The notes: a model not told the origin generated them from the sequence alone. A stretch of 64,000 bases of DNA from Macrophomina tecta (GCA_024180945.1 JAKSGN010000006.1:1488001-1552000); one strand, 5' to 3'; positions 19,825-31,706 are shown, numbered from the stretch's first letter. Made by a program: numbers and translations.

Positions 19825-22341
19825 TCAGCTGTGGTCTAGACCCAGGTATTCTCGATCCCAGCCGAACCATTTCTTCATTCGGGACCCCATGGCCCGGATC
19901 ATCACCGGGTAGATCTTTGCGATGGGGTGCGGCCGATGGAAGACAATTTTCCGTGATTTTGTTTCGTTCTCAAAGATAACAGCAGAACCGCCGCTGTGCT
20001 TGGCTGTGAAGCCAACGTCACCCATGGAAAGGACGAAGTCAGTCCAATCAACCGGCTTCTGTATTTTCTCGGGATCTTTGGGGAACATGCGAGAGAATAT
20101 TGCCCGAGTGCGGTATTTAAGAGGCAGGGGGACAGAGAGCGGCTCCACTTTCGTAGGCGACCTAATTGCATCTTGAAGCAGAACCTCTTTTCCAGATGAT
20201 GGGACCGCAACTGTAGGTCTCGTCTCAAGCTTTGTTCTGCTTGCTTCCCCGAGCCTTTCGATATTTCCTTCATTCGAAGTACCCCAGACAGTCTGTGGGT
20301 ATTCAGAGGCAACATTTGTCTTTTTCTTAACGCTTGCTTCGTTCCTGGCAACAAGAGCAGCTCGCTGGGCGCTAATGGCGTTGGTGTAATCCGAAAAAGA
20401 TACCGGAGAAAGAACCGCAAGGTAATCTTCCACGTCAGCTTGCAGAAGTTCCTTACAGCCTTCCATGGTGTCACGTTCATAATCGCGAATGGCTGCCCAG
20501 AATAGCCCAAGTGCTTCCCGGCTCTTGTCGAGAACTTCCAGTGAGAGCCTCGCATCAGGCTTTTGCGGTGGTAGAGAGGCTCCCTCAAAACGTTCGAGAC
20601 ACTCTGCCAGGTGTAATATCCGACGTCTAGGAAGGTCCCGGAGCTTGGCGGCCATAAATCGCCACACCTTTCTGTCACGCTCGGACTTCTTCAGGTCGTC
20701 CATGTGCGGGTTCGTGTCAAGCGGTCTGTGGCTGTCGATTGAATAGAGGATCTCGTGTCGAGCAGAGAAGTCAGCCAGTTTTGCGTACAGTCTTTCGTCA
20801 AGCCGACCTCGCTCGGCAGCCGAGGACTTCTGTAGGTGATCCTCCAGGATAGCAAAAACCACTTCTTGATCGTAGTGCTGTGAATCTTGGAAGTTTCCGA
20901 CCATATTGATCATCGCCCACTCCAACCGATCATCCCAGAACAAGTCATTCAGCTGATGAAATTTCTTCCGCCGGAAATCACAGCCCTGGGCAGTCCGCTC
21001 AAAGTTGTAGGCTCTCGAAAAGCCAGGCTTCTGAGGAAATTCGTGTTCGAGCTGCCGGGATTGGCTAAGGACCTGATTGGTGACGATCAATCTGATGGCT
21101 CCAAGAGCGCGGTCATACCGTGGTGGCAACCGGTCCGTCGGGTAGATCTGGTCTCGAAAGGAAGTGTAGAGAAGCTTGAGATGCTCGCATTCCTCGACGA
21201 GCCATTTCCACCTTTGCACTTCTCGAAAGTCGTGCAGCAGTTCTCCAGCAGTAAGGCCACGTGCGAAGTCCTTTCCCACCCTACGCACCATTTCCCCAAG
21301 ATTATATGTGCTAATTGCCCAGCGCATGTAGGATGGATCAGTCTGCAGCAGGAAGAGGTGGTCCGTAGCAGCTTCGAGGCGAGCATGCGCCGTGGACAAA
21401 ATCTCGTTGATGTCGAAACTCCGAGGGGCTGAGAATGCGCTGTTGGTGTATGGAGATCGCAATTCGATGCTGTTTGCATATTTGAAGCCTCCCTTGATGG
21501 ACTCTATCCACTTGGTATTGCCAGTAGCCGCCGGAAGGCTCCCATCCGCGGTCAGCAAGATCTGATTGACAATTTTCAGAAGAACCCTCAGTAGCGTAGA
21601 CTGGGCCTCTAGTATGATACTCGCACGTGGGAACCCGATGATGCTGAACCGATGAGCAGCCGCCTCATCCCACTTGGTGAGTTCACCCCAGCGAGGCCCA
21701 TGCATGACTACACAAGCGTCGGAGAAGTCGAGATCGAAGAGACCGTTGTACCAGCCAAGGCTCAGTTGCCTACTATCATGAACTACCCACTCCTCCGGCA
21801 GCGAATAAGCCCTGTGATGAAGTATGCCAACGAGTTTATTCGCATCAGCCGCCAGAGCTTCTACGGTGAGATATGGCAAGCGTAGGACTTGCCAAAGTTC
21901 CTTGCGTACCTCAAGAAGGTTGTAACCACGGGTATAGTCGCGCGAAAAGTAGGGACCGAGCCATTGGTGCTGGAACATTTTGGGATCCGCTTCATGAAGC
22001 CATGCCTCTCGTTTGGTGGAATTCCCCTTCTTCTTCCACCGGCTGAGGAGAATATCGCCATAGGAGTTGAGAGCTTCCTGAAGTGCAGTTATATCACCTT
22101 TGATACTCTTGACGTGGCCGGCGACAATAGATTCAGCTTCGTGATAGGAAAGCCTCTTGTTATAGGAGAAGTTCAAGACAGTCTGGAGTTTGATGTCGCG
22201 GAACTGCTGCTCACAGTCTGGACACATGTGAGGCGGAGGGCATTGTGGAGGCGCCTTAGATAGTAAGACGTAATCGAACCGCTCGCTTCTTAGTGGTTCT
22301 GGCTGGAAAGAGCAGGTATTATCCTCCGGCCTAAGCTGCAT
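19825..22341 (-). CDS. Large conserved fungal protein with possible HicA-like C-terminal domain
   Basis: Intron-less frame of 838 residues with ATG at 22341. The N-terminus carries a CPDC pair (CPPPHMCPDC, residues about 34-43). A long, mostly helical-looking middle follows, with many Trp and Arg-rich segments. The last 90 residues contain DWTDFVLSMGDVGFTAKHSG, SAVIFENE, KIVFHRPHP and MKKWFGWDRE. This C-terminal block is a repeated ending in a large family of fungal proteins; I recall some being labelled ipa protein. Its order (short helix, Gly-Gly-Ser before a strand, basic His-Pro strand, helix) resembles the small HicA RNA-binding fold, but the HicA catalytic His after Gly-Ser is Ala here. 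Function is unknown. No signal peptide or membrane segment is seen. Confidence 0.85.
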   Translation of the reverse strand: MQLRPEDNTCSFQPEPLRSERFDYVLLSKAPPQCPPPHMCPDCEQQFRDIKLQTVLNFSYNKRLSYHEAESIVAGHVKSIKGDITALQEALNSYGDILLSRWKKKGNSTKREAWLHEADPKMFQHQWLGPYFSRDYTRGYNLLEVRKELWQVLRLPYLTVEALAADANKLVGILHHRAYSLPEEWVVHDSRQLSLGWYNGLFDLDFSDACVVMHGPRWGELTKWDEAAAHRFSIIGFPRASIILEAQSTLLRVLLKIVNQILLTADGSLPAATGNTKWIESIKGGFKYANSIELRSPYTNSAFSAPRSFDINEILSTAHARLEAATDHLFLLQTDPSYMRWAISTYNLGEMVRRVGKDFARGLTAGELLHDFREVQRWKWLVEECEHLKLLYTSFRDQIYPTDRLPPRYDRALGAIRLIVTNQVLSQSRQLEHEFPQKPGFSRAYNFERTAQGCDFRRKKFHQLNDLFWDDRLEWAMINMVGNFQDSQHYDQEVVFAILEDHLQKSSAAERGRLDERLYAKLADFSARHEILYSIDSHRPLDTNPHMDDLKKSERDRKVWRFMAAKLRDLPRRRILHLAECLERFEGASLPPQKPDARLSLEVLDKSREALGLFWAAIRDYERDTMEGCKELLQADVEDYLAVLSPVSFSDYTNAISAQRAALVARNEASVKKKTNVASEYPQTVWGTSNEGNIERLGEASRTKLETRPTVAVPSSGKEVLLQDAIRSPTKVEPLSVPLPLKYRTRAIFSRMFPKDPEKIQKPVDWTDFVLSMGDVGFTAKHSGGSAVIFENETKSRKIVFHRPHPIAKIYPVMIRAMGSRMKKWFGWDREYLGLDHS

Positions 22342-22739
22342 CTTGAACCGTTCAGTGCGGCATTGGCGTGGCGCCCTAGACCGAAATTTCAGCAGCGATC
22401 CTTAAAAAAAAAATTTGAGCGTGAGTGGGGTTACTATGCATACGTACAGGTTTTCGTCGACGAGCTTGCCGCTAGTCAGAGGGATGGCTGGATTCCCCGA
22501 TTGGGTGAGTGAGAGGGTCAATAAGGCTCGTACACGCTGCAAAGTCTCTGCTCCAGTGTGGACATCTGCCAGGAAGGTGACGTGCCAAGGTTGAATGAAG
22601 ACGCCGGCTGAGGCGCTGGAGGGTGCAAATATAGGCAGCGGCCGTGTCACGTGTGACCTGACTAACCAGTCATAGAGTGTGCGAGAGGAAGAGTGAGGCC
22701 CATGGAGCGTATGTCAAGGTGATGGCTTCGCTTGCCACC
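22342..22739. other. Intergenic region upstream of the 838-aa gene
   Basis: About 400 bp containing a poly-A run on the plus strand at 22404-22412. Presumably the promoter of the minus-strand 838-aa gene. No gene seen. Confidence 0.5.
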
Positions 22740-23600
22740 GATACCGGCTAGTCCTAGAAGGTGCTCGATGCAGGGAGGCCCGCGTAATTCAGTGTACAAT
22801 TCACTTACACTCTTCTCCAACACCATCTCATTGACACTCCGCAATCTCTTCCTCGCATACGGACATGCCGCCGCCGAGAGTAATAGCACGAAGCCTGTGA
22901 CCGGCCCCGCCCAATTCATGCTTTTGTAGTCGTCGGCCTCGAGCTCGGCCACGGCAGCTAGAACGACGTGTACAGGCTGTGCACGATGGCGTAAGCATTG
23001 ATCCACCTACCCAGTGGTCCAAGTTCCACTCACCCAGCTTGTCAGACCGGGAGCCGACGCCGGAGCGGCTAAGCAGCATGCAGCCAATGGCTATCGCCTA
23101 TGACAGGTACAGGGCCAGCCTCGACAAAGACGTCAGGGCCACAAAAACAACGGTATACTTGACATTTCGGAGGGACAGCACGATGGTAGCGAGCGAGGAC
23201 AAGGCGACGCCGCACTCAGGAATGCAGCGGGCATTGACAGCGACGAAGGGGGAGTTGGGGGCTGCCTGGAGGACGCCGCCGCCGCTGCAGAGCGTGGCGA
23301 CTATGATGCAGATTGCGAAGACGCCCTTGCTGAAGGTGCTCCAGGATATCACGCGTCGGGCAGCCAGCTTGGCTGTGCGGGTCTCTTCGCTGAGATGAAT
23401 GGCTGCATCGAAGCCTGGGGAGGGACAGTCAGCGATTGTCCAGTCCCACTGCCGCTGAATGCCCGTTTGATAAGAAAATTATGGATTCGGCAGCTGGCAG
23501 AGACATTCATGCGTAAAGTGTTGAAGCAGTTGTCCACGCCAAGATGCCCACTTTCTGAGCACCTGCATCTCAACGAATGCTTCACCTCCATTGCTTCTTT
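22740..23600 (-). pseudogene. Decayed APC-superfamily amino-acid permease
   Basis: Minus-strand remains of a GABA/amino-acid-type permease. From a normal-looking acceptor (exon starts at 23414) it reads GFDAAIHLSEETRTAK, the conserved helix-6/loop signature of the family. It then reads FVAVNARC and, after a segment with hydrophobic helices, ALYLS-stop-AIAIGCMLL where functional members read through. Next comes W-N-LDHW, then a change of frame to INAYAIVHSLYTSF-stop and another to KSMNWAGPVTGFVLLLS, the last helix. The block between the GFDAA loop and NSPFVAVN is far shorter than in intact permeases, so an internal deletion is likely. Stops plus frameshifts make an active gene very unlikely. 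Weaker permease-like sequence continues to about 23600 and the N-terminal half is missing. Confidence 0.75.
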
Positions 23601-25940
23601 TGCTTGAAAGTAGAGCCAACCATGCCACCCAAGTCAGCCACCCATGGTTCCCCCCCCCCCCCCGAGGTCCTATGCCCCTTTTACAGGATATTTCCAGGGT
23701 TGAATTGATGCGATAAACTGTCTGCATCTGTTTGGAACCAGAACAGCCATCCACTGATCGTAATTGCCAGCCTAGTTCTCAAAAGGCCCCTATAAGTTAT
23801 GACCGCATGCAAGATACTAAGCTCCGGCAATGGGGAAAATGGAGGATATCTCTGCCAAAAGGCCGGTTGGGCCGTTGTACCGACCCGCAAGATGACGCTG
23901 CCCAGAAGCGAACTTGAGGTCCTCCATTGTAGAGAACGGTATACAGATTCCTGCGGGTTTGCTAGCCGGGTTCATGGAAATTCTGTCTGCGCTCCATGTT
24001 CTCCGGCTGGGACACTCACGTTATCGGAGGCTCCTATTCCGAAATGTAAGCCAGAGAGAAGAACAGCGCCTATAGGAAGCTGGATGTACGCTGGCGGCAG
24101 TAGTTCATCGGGTGCACGTCCTAAATATTTCATTGCACCGACCTTCAGTGACTTCGGAGGCACATCATCACCACACTCTCCCGGCGATAGCGCAGACACT
24201 TCTCTTGAAAAACCCCAGCCAGGGCCCTTCCGGTTACCCATGGCACTAATGCTGTGGGAGATGCGCAGACTGAGGTTCAAAATAGTCGCAAAAGAGGCCA
24301 GCTGAACTCTCTACCTGAGCCAGGGAAGGCAGCCATTCAGGCCTAAGCGTCCTGCCATGTCCGAGACATTGGCGCGGCTGATTGGATGATTGTGGGCCCT
24401 GTCTCTGCATGTTAGTAGCGGGTGCGTGCTATCAAGGCCTCGAGAACAGCCGCATTGCTCCTGCCACTGACAGTCTTGCCTAGAACGGGAAATAGAGTAT
24501 TGGTTGGAATAGGAGCGGCAGCTACTGTAGTTCGTTAATCCAAGATTTGAAAGTGTGGGTTCCCTTGCAGGTGCCGACAGAAACTGACGGGTAGACCTGT
24601 GGCTGATGCATCGCCATCAGTCAGTGCCTTGATACCAGCCCTGAAAAAGAAGAGGCCGATCTGAGTATGGAGGCGCGAAGAGGAAAGTGGGCTTGTTCGT
24701 TTTCGGCATGACTTGTCGCGGCTGCGGAGAGGGAAACTTGCAAATGCGTCGGTTTCGTGACGTCTCTGCGGCGCCAGAGCTGGAAATCTCAACCCTTGGC
24801 ATACGCTGCGATGGAAGCTAGAGCTGAAAAGGTGCAATTGAAGTACCCTTTCAGATGGAGAAATCAACGCCAGTGACCACAGATGCTGTTGAGCTGCTGA
24901 TACTCCTTGTCTGTGATGATAGGAATTTCGCCCAGGTGCTTATTGATGGCGTCTTTGAACTAAGGATGAATTTCCAGGTAGCTCGGTGCTTCACTGTATT
25001 CGATACGTTTAGGAGGCGGTACCTTACAATCAATACTTAACCTGGTTCATGACATGTTACAAGACAGCCACGTGCCGACGCTCACCCTTCCGGCAAGCTG
25101 TACATGATTTTTAATGTTCTGTAAGAGAATGATCCAGCCGTCGACTCCGATCGGCGAAGCTTTTTCTGGCTTTAGTTTCACAAAAAGCGAACGAGCCCAA
25201 TCCATGTGTAAGCGCACATCGGATGCAGTAGACAAGGCGTGTTCGGCCACCTCCCATGTCCGGATTTGATAAGAGACTCCGAGTGAACCAAATGGAAGAA
25301 CAAAGACATGGCTTCCCCAAAAGCTTTAAACTTCGCTTGGCTGGAACGCTAATTAGATCGGCTTCTTCGATCGAGGTACAGACAGAATGCATGCTCTTAA
25401 CTTTGAAATGACGTACTTGATGAACTAGCCTATGCTGTAGATGATTCGGGCCAAAAGCGACAATTTGAGGTCTATTGATCGCTGTCCATCCCTGCTAAAG
25501 ATACATAAACGCCATCATGCAAACCATTATGGAGAAAAGAAAAAAAAAATAGTCCATAACTATGTTCTCCAGTTGCTCTTTCCGGCCGGCACCTGGCATG
25601 CATCCCATTCCCCAAAGCGCCGTTGCCAAACCAGGCTCAAAGATGAAATGAAAATAGTGGGCGCTTTTGGATCTAATTCCTAGATGGGACTTCTCGATAG
25701 TAACCGTATGCATGCTAGCAGGAAAGGATACTGATCCTTCAAGGCTCCTCTGGAAAAGGCAACGCTACTGTTCGAGAATCCTTTGCGTTCGGAGAAATTT
25801 TCCATAAACGTGAATGAGCGCGTGTGAGGATGACCTTGCCCGAGACGGTCTTCGGATTCCTATTCTGTACTCTGGTCGCCCGTCTCATAACGGTCGAAAC
25901 CCGGTGATTTCGTTTACAAAATTGAGAGGTATAGAGTATC
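23601..25940. other. Gene-poor region
   Basis: About 2.3 kb with only short open frames. It includes a run of 14 C at 23650-23663. Short frames on both strands around 23970-24300 are open but I recognise no family. Possibly more remnants of the permease locus, not demonstrable by eye. Confidence 0.45.
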
Positions 25941-27680
25941 TCAGCTCGTGAGATCCACATTGAATTCCCAATGGCCTGAGTCCAAATGTTAGCATGCGAG
26001 TTGCAAGCCAAACTCGATTGCTACGCTTACCTGACTTCAAATTATTGGCTGTATCGCTGAGCACAATGACTCGCCGACGGTTGCAGTAAGAGGTCTTGTC
26101 CATCATCTCCACCTTGAGATCTGCAAGCTGATCAACAGGTTTCTCGAACATTTCGCTGAGATTCTCGACAGCCATCTCAAGGTCCTTCTGATTATCCTCG
26201 AAAATTTCCGTCAAGTTGTTGCGGGCCAGGTAGTAGGCGAAAGCATAGGTCCACTTTAGGGTTTGACGGCACTGTTGGAGAGCCTGGGACGCCTGCTCGA
26301 GGAATTGGACCTCGATCCACGACATTCCAGACGAGGTCTGGAGCTGCGTCATCTTCCTTTCAGTCTTGAGATAGATGTCCTTGTCAAGTTTGGCAGACTG
26401 CTCGTGGTTTGCGTAGCGATTGTAGTAGTGCAAGTAGCGCTCGAGTGACTGACGTGACTTAGCCTGCGCATCGCGAGCTTCGTGGCCACTCTTCTCTTCG
26501 TATCGGTTACAGTTGTACCAGCTGGTACCATGCTCAGACCACACTCCCATACACATCCAGCAGAATTCATGGCGACATTTGCGGCAGGTCATGTGATTGC
26601 AGCCTCCATTCTTCTCGATCGTCGAGTGACACTTGGGACATTCCTTGGTGTTGGCAGAGATCCAGTTGGCAGTTTCCGAGTCATCCTCGCACTTCTTCAG
26701 CCACTTCTTGACCAGAGCGCAGGGTGCAGGCTGGTGGTCGTTGAGCGAGCAGCCGAAGCAGAAGTGGTGCTTACAATCACAGATGACAGTAGGCACGATT
26801 CGCAACAAGTCCTTTTGCTTGACGGGACAGTCCACGGCAAATTCGCAATTGGGGGCGGGGCACCACTTAAGGTTCTCCTTATCATCAACGTACGTCCTGG
26901 TCAACAGGACGTGGTACCTAAAAAAGTTGTCAGTATCGTTCTAGCAGCTCACGCACGCAAACATAGATCATACCTGTCCTTGAGGTCCTCGGCGACGAGC
27001 AACTCAAGAGACTTTGAGTCGACGATTCTGTTGCAGTCTGAACCTGGACATTTTATGCGTGCTGCCTCGCCCTCATCCTTTATCTTGGTGTATAGGTATT
27101 GCTTCCAGCACGGCACGCAGAACTTGTGGCCACACTTCATAGCGTAGGTATCCAGTTCCGGGTCATCGTCAGCGCAGATGTCGCACATGAAGTCCGAACC
27201 TGCTTTGGTGATCTTCGCGACCGAAGTGACGTCGTCTCCCAGGCCTGCATCCTCCAGAAGCTCTTCCTGCTTATCCATGTACAGTTCGATGAGTCTCTCC
27301 TTGTTCCACCGTGTGTATCTCAGGAGGATTGCGGTCGATTCTGAGGGCTGGCCGATGATTTGTGAGACCTCGTCTACGACCCGTCTCTGGTAGGCTTGGA
27401 TGTCGGCTGGGCTGTAAACCTTGAAGTCCACTTCATACGGCTTCTTGCCTGGTTTGATGTCCTTGTCTTGCGAGTCGAAGGCGATGTCGGCGTCCTCGAC
27501 GTCGAGGTCGGAGTCTGGAGGGAGCGGCGAGCCGAGTTAGCATGCGGGCCTGTACCCGAGCGGCAAAGGTACTACGAGTCAAAAAGGCATACCGTCCTGT
27601 AGGCTCACGTCGCTGTCATCGTCTGCCATGAAATCGTCCTCGCTAGACTGCGGGCTGTTGAAATCGTCGTCGGAATCCAT
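25941..27680 (-). CDS. Ariadne-type RBR E3 ubiquitin ligase
   Basis: RING-between-RING ubiquitin ligase of the Ariadne class, which passes ubiquitin through a thioester on its second RING. Exons on the minus strand: 27593-27680, 26974-27514, 26031-26917 and 25941-25975; introns 78, 56 and 55 nt; 516 residues. An acidic N-terminus is followed by a UBA-like segment, then RING1 from Cys140 (CDIC...CGHKFCVPC...CPGSDC), the IBR (WCPAPNC...CDCKHHFCFGC) and RING2 (CPKCHSTIEKNGGCNHMTC). Cys316 in GGCNHM is the catalytic thioester cysteine. The C-terminal Ariadne helical domain ends in LKSGHWEFNVDLTS; the 35-nt last exon was found by joining LKSG to HWEFN. All zinc ligands appear intact. Cullin-RING pairing is likely by family, not shown by the sequence. 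Confidence 0.94.
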
Positions 27681-28378
27681 CGAGGGCGAGGCTGTAGTGA
27701 GGGGCGTGGCGGGGAGAGCCTGCTTGGTCAGACGAGTTGATACCGTCTCCGGGCGTTTGTGGGGCAGAGTCAAGGCAGCGTCGGACTCGGAGGCCTTGCG
27801 CTTCTTGGAGGCGGAAGACGTGGTGGGTGGTGGTCAAGGAGCCGAATCCGCCGTGATGACGGAATCGGCTACTCGCAGGGACGAAGGGAGGAGGGTCGGG
27901 GTGAGAGTGATGGTCAGCAGACACGCGAGATGTAAATGCGGCGGGGCTGCAGCGTGGGCGGGAGTCGTGTGGCGGAGAGGGGCGAAAGTCGGTGGGTTCG
28001 TGGTTGTGTTCCAGGTAGGAGAGTCAGCTGGAGCGCTGGAGGGTGTCAGGCACACGCTGGCTAGGTCATGACAGCACGGGCAGCGATAGGCGGCAGTCCG
28101 GAGAGCGAGACGCATTGACGGACACGGCGAGCCACTAGCCAGCATTCGTGCGGAGGCAACCGCGCGCGCGCGCGGTTGCCTCCGCCGGCTGCCGCAGGTT
28201 AGGGGGAGCAAAAAGCCTCTATGCGGGTCATCTTCGCTGCGGAAGCTTTTCAAATCCATTCCCTTTCTTTTTCTTCCTGCGTGCCGTTGCCGGACACGCC
28301 AGACTCTTCGTTCAGCCTCCGCCGGGCCATGCTCGTGCGGACCTCGGCCCAGCTGCAGATCAACACTATCTATCTAAT
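27681..28378. other. Intergenic region, promoter of the ariadne gene
   Basis: About 700 bp between the eIF2B-epsilon stop and the ariadne start, both minus strand. It contains the 34-bp palindrome described separately. No gene seen; open frames here are GC-driven. Confidence 0.55.
28150..28183. repeat. 34-bp perfect palindrome with alternating CG core
   Basis: GCGGAGGCAACCGCGCG followed immediately by its exact reverse complement. The 14-base core is purely alternating C and G, which favours Z-DNA, and the whole could extrude as a cruciform. It lies 470 bp upstream of the ariadne start codon. Function is unknown. Confidence 0.92.
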
Positions 28379-30776
28379 CTACTCGTTCTCATCGTCGTCG
28401 TCGTCCTCGTTGTCGTCGTCGTCGTCCCCCTCGCTGCTCTCATCCTCTTGCTCCAAAAAGTCGATAAACTGCTGCGTCTTGCCCCTGACTTTTTTCAACT
28501 CCTCGCTCTCGCTGGACTTGGCATCTGCCCACCACTGCTCGAACGCTTCTTCCTCCAAGACATCCATTTCGAATAGCTTCATCGACGCATGGAGCAGGAT
28601 GCTGTCGCCATCATTGCGGTGCGTGAGATCGGATTGTAATAGAAGGAGTAAGTCGACCTGGTCGACCTTGTTCGACACGTCCTTGTCGAACATTGTCCGG
28701 GAGATCAAGCTCTGGTGTGGACTGAGCACCTGGTCTGTGGCTTGCTTGACACCCTGTCCAGACTGGATGACTTCAGAGATTCGGCGCACTAGAGCTATCA
28801 CAAGTGCCCGCCGCACCTGGTGCTCCGAGGCATTGGTGGTCATACGGAGAGATGCCAGCTCCAACTGAATGTTTGCCGAGTCATCGCCCTTGCGGAACGA
28901 GTCCAGCAAGCTGTCGACTGCCTCGTGGTCGAAGTTGGCGGCATGGTGGCTGGAGGTGTCGGAATTGATCGAGACAAAGCTGCTACCCCTAGAACGCTCC
29001 TGCCGCAGCCCTGCGTCGGAGAAGTCGGAGTCGGAGTTGAGTGTAGAAATAGACTCTACAGACAAGGTGAGGTTTGCGAGATTGTAGACTGGTTCAGGTC
29101 AGATCATCGAAATGCTTTTCAGCGTATGGCATGAGCCACTTACTGGATTTCTTGGGTACGAGACCCTCGATAACCCCGTCCGCATCATCCTCGTCGGGAT
29201 CAGCGTACTCAATGCCATCTCCGCTTTCGCCGACAACCTTGATGTCGGGTTGTGCCCTCTCGACTTCCTCCCCTTCCCCCCTCTTCCTCTTCGCTCTGGT
29301 AATTCTGCTTGACCCGTCCACAGTGATTCCATCTGCAATTCGTACGCCGTAAGAGATGAGAGCGCCTGGCTCGATTGTGCAACGCCTGCCAATGCTCGCC
29401 TCGTTAGCAATTACTGCCTTCTTGACGACAGTATTGTCGCCAATAACAGCGTTATCCCAGATGTAGGCACCCTCGATGGTAACGTTCCTTCCGATGTAGC
29501 ACATCCGGCCGATGATGCTGTTTGAGATAACACTGCCGTCCCCAATACTGCTATCCTTGCCGATGACCGTTCCCCGGCTGATGACACAAGACCTCGCCAG
29601 AATCACACCATCTTCTTTGTAGATATTTCCCTTCTGGAACCTGTACGTCTGGCCACGGAGGAGATTGCTATCTGGGCAGAGTGGGTATGCCCACCTGGAG
29701 ATGACATCCTGGCTGACCGAATCGTACGCGTGGAGGTTCCGAACACGTGCTGCGTAATGATCGTCCACAATATGGGTGTGTATGGTCTTGCCATTCAGCT
29801 CGTAGTCCTTCAAGACGCTGTGCAAGAATCCCCTTCGCGGAGCCTGGAAATCAAAGTTGTCGCTCCACAACGCCAGCACGTCCGGTGTACAAATGTCGAT
29901 ACCACAGTCAATCAAGTCGGTGCGGACTTCAAGCTCCATATTTTCAGCCAGCAAATCAGGAGCAATGCTGACAAAATGCTTTTCCGTATGCTCCCTAGAA
30001 TGCATCTGCTCGAAATGCAGGCATCGGTCCTTGGTGGGATCTATGACAAAAACTGGCCGAGCCTCTTGTGCCTTTGTGCGATGCGCAGTCCCGGCCTCTC
30101 GCAGCACCATTGTCATGATCGCATTCTTGTCTTTTGCTCTTCTTGCTCTATGGGCCGCCAGCGCCGTTTCGAGCGGTAGGTTGCTGATAACGTCGCCGTA
30201 TACTATAAGGAAGTCTCCTACGAGGAACCCACGCTGATCTAGGTCGCGCATGGCATCGCCAATCGTGTGTGATGCCGAGCGCACGAGTTCAATCTTAGAG
30301 AACGGTGACGACGGAGAATACCATTTGGATTCCCTGGCCCCAGTGTCAGTCACGCACGCACGAATGGTTCGCCCCAAATGGACGATCAGCGACATACTGG
30401 ATGTATTCCTCGACCATGTCGGTGTGGGCGCCGCAGTACACGAACACTTCTTCAACGCCGGCATTTGCAAGGAATTCGAAAGTATACTCGATCAGTGGGG
30501 TGTTGGCGAGAGGAAGGAGACACTATTGTGCGCTAGCTTCAGTATCTTTGTGGACATATTCGGCAGTTGAGGCAGATGTACCCGAGGACGTTCGAGTGTG
30601 AAGGGATTGAAGCGCGTCTCGAAAGGATCCGCAAGCACCTATGGCGAACTTAGTATGACGCAGTGGTGGATCGTTCCGTCGTGTAGACTTACCACGGCCT
30701 GTAGAGGATCCTCAACTTCTTCATCTGCAGACCGCTGTCTGTCGTTCGATGCGCCCTTCTTCGACTTGGGGCCCAT
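28379..30776 (-). CDS. GCD6: Translation initiation factor eIF2B, epsilon subunit
   Basis: Catalytic subunit of the eIF2B guanine nucleotide exchange factor, which recharges eIF2 with GTP in the cytosol. Exons on the minus strand: 30693-30776, 30582-30638, 30398-30522, 29144-30333 and 28379-29055; introns 54, 59, 64 and 88 nt; 710 residues, close to yeast Gcd6. The order is a short basic N-terminus, then a nucleotidyltransferase-like domain (LADPFETRFNPF, VFVYCGAHTD, GDFLIVYGDVISNLPL). Left-handed beta-helix hexapeptides follow (SCVISRGTVIGKDSSIGDGS, IWDNAVIGDN), then an acidic linker and the C-terminal W2/HEAT domain with DVLEEEAFEQWWADAK. The end is very acidic (EGDDDDDNEDDDDDENE). The small second and third exons were placed by requiring the conserved ERPR-CLLPLANTPLIEY junction. 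Confidence 0.95.
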
Positions 30777-31706
30777 GGTGCGCGGATGGTTCGTTGTGTC
30801 GTGCCGTAGAGACGCGGTGGTGTTTTCTTCAGAAGCGTGGGTTGAGTCAAACCGGCGGGACATGCATGACTCGGAATTTGGGATGTGCGGCTTGAGCGGC
30901 CGCGGGGGATGCCTGCCTTACGCCCGGCCAGTGACGACTTCGACTCCCGTTCCCGCAATCAAGCTCCTTCACCCGCCGCGCCCCCTTGGGCCGCCTGTCA
31001 CCGTTTGATAACCCTCGTGGCAAAATCAAATTATTGCGGGGTGGGCCTGCAAATCTCGGTACGCGAACTTTGCCTAGACAGCTGAGTCAAGCACGCCACT
31101 GTGTATTTCCCTTTGCAGATAACGCCTCGACGCTCTGATGTATGCTGAGCTTGCTAATGCGCATGGAATATCTAGTAAAAAGTAAAGGAAATCACGCAGC
31201 GTCCATCCCTTGCAACAAGACGGTCAATGAAGAATGTCAATGGTAAATCTCCATAAAATGCCCGCCTTGACACGAGCGAGGACAAAATTGTACAATGGGC
31301 ACATCATCCCATGCAAGGGCCTGTCATGTCTCCCGTAACACCCGTCCAACCCGTTGACGCCTTCGCCCATGAGTCCGCTCCCGGCGGCTTGAGGCCCTGA
31401 CCCCGCTCATTTGCAATCCACCCTCTAAGTTTTGGTTCTCCATCTCATGAATTTCCGGGGCAGACCAATTTTGCTGCCGATAAATCTCCCTTTTTTTTTT
31501 TTCCTCTTCTTTTGCTTTCCGAGATGGTCCTATCAGAGCCGGTGGAACCGAGGGAGCCCAGACATAGTCAGAAATTGAGACACATGCTCAAAGGAAAAAA
31601 AAAAAAAAAAAAACCACCAGATGCATCGTAAACCACCTAGCCTACTGATGTTCCTCACGCCTGAAAAATTGAACATTTCTTACAATGCTGCAATCCGTAT
31701 CCAATG
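30777..31706. other. Intergenic region with homopolymer tracts
   Basis: About 930 bp between the eIF2B-epsilon start and the SKN7 stop. The part near SKN7 has a T-run at about 31491-31502 and an A-run at about 31595-31612, probably SKN7 3' UTR. No gene seen. Confidence 0.55.

Noticed and set aside
23650..23663. Run of 14 C, and G runs at 13560 and 47893
   Set aside because: Homopolymers with no linked feature; lengths may also be uncertain in the assembly.
28221..28868. 215-aa plus-strand frame antisense to eIF2B-epsilon
   Set aside because: Ser-rich mirror of the acidic C-terminus of eIF2B-epsilon on the opposite strand.
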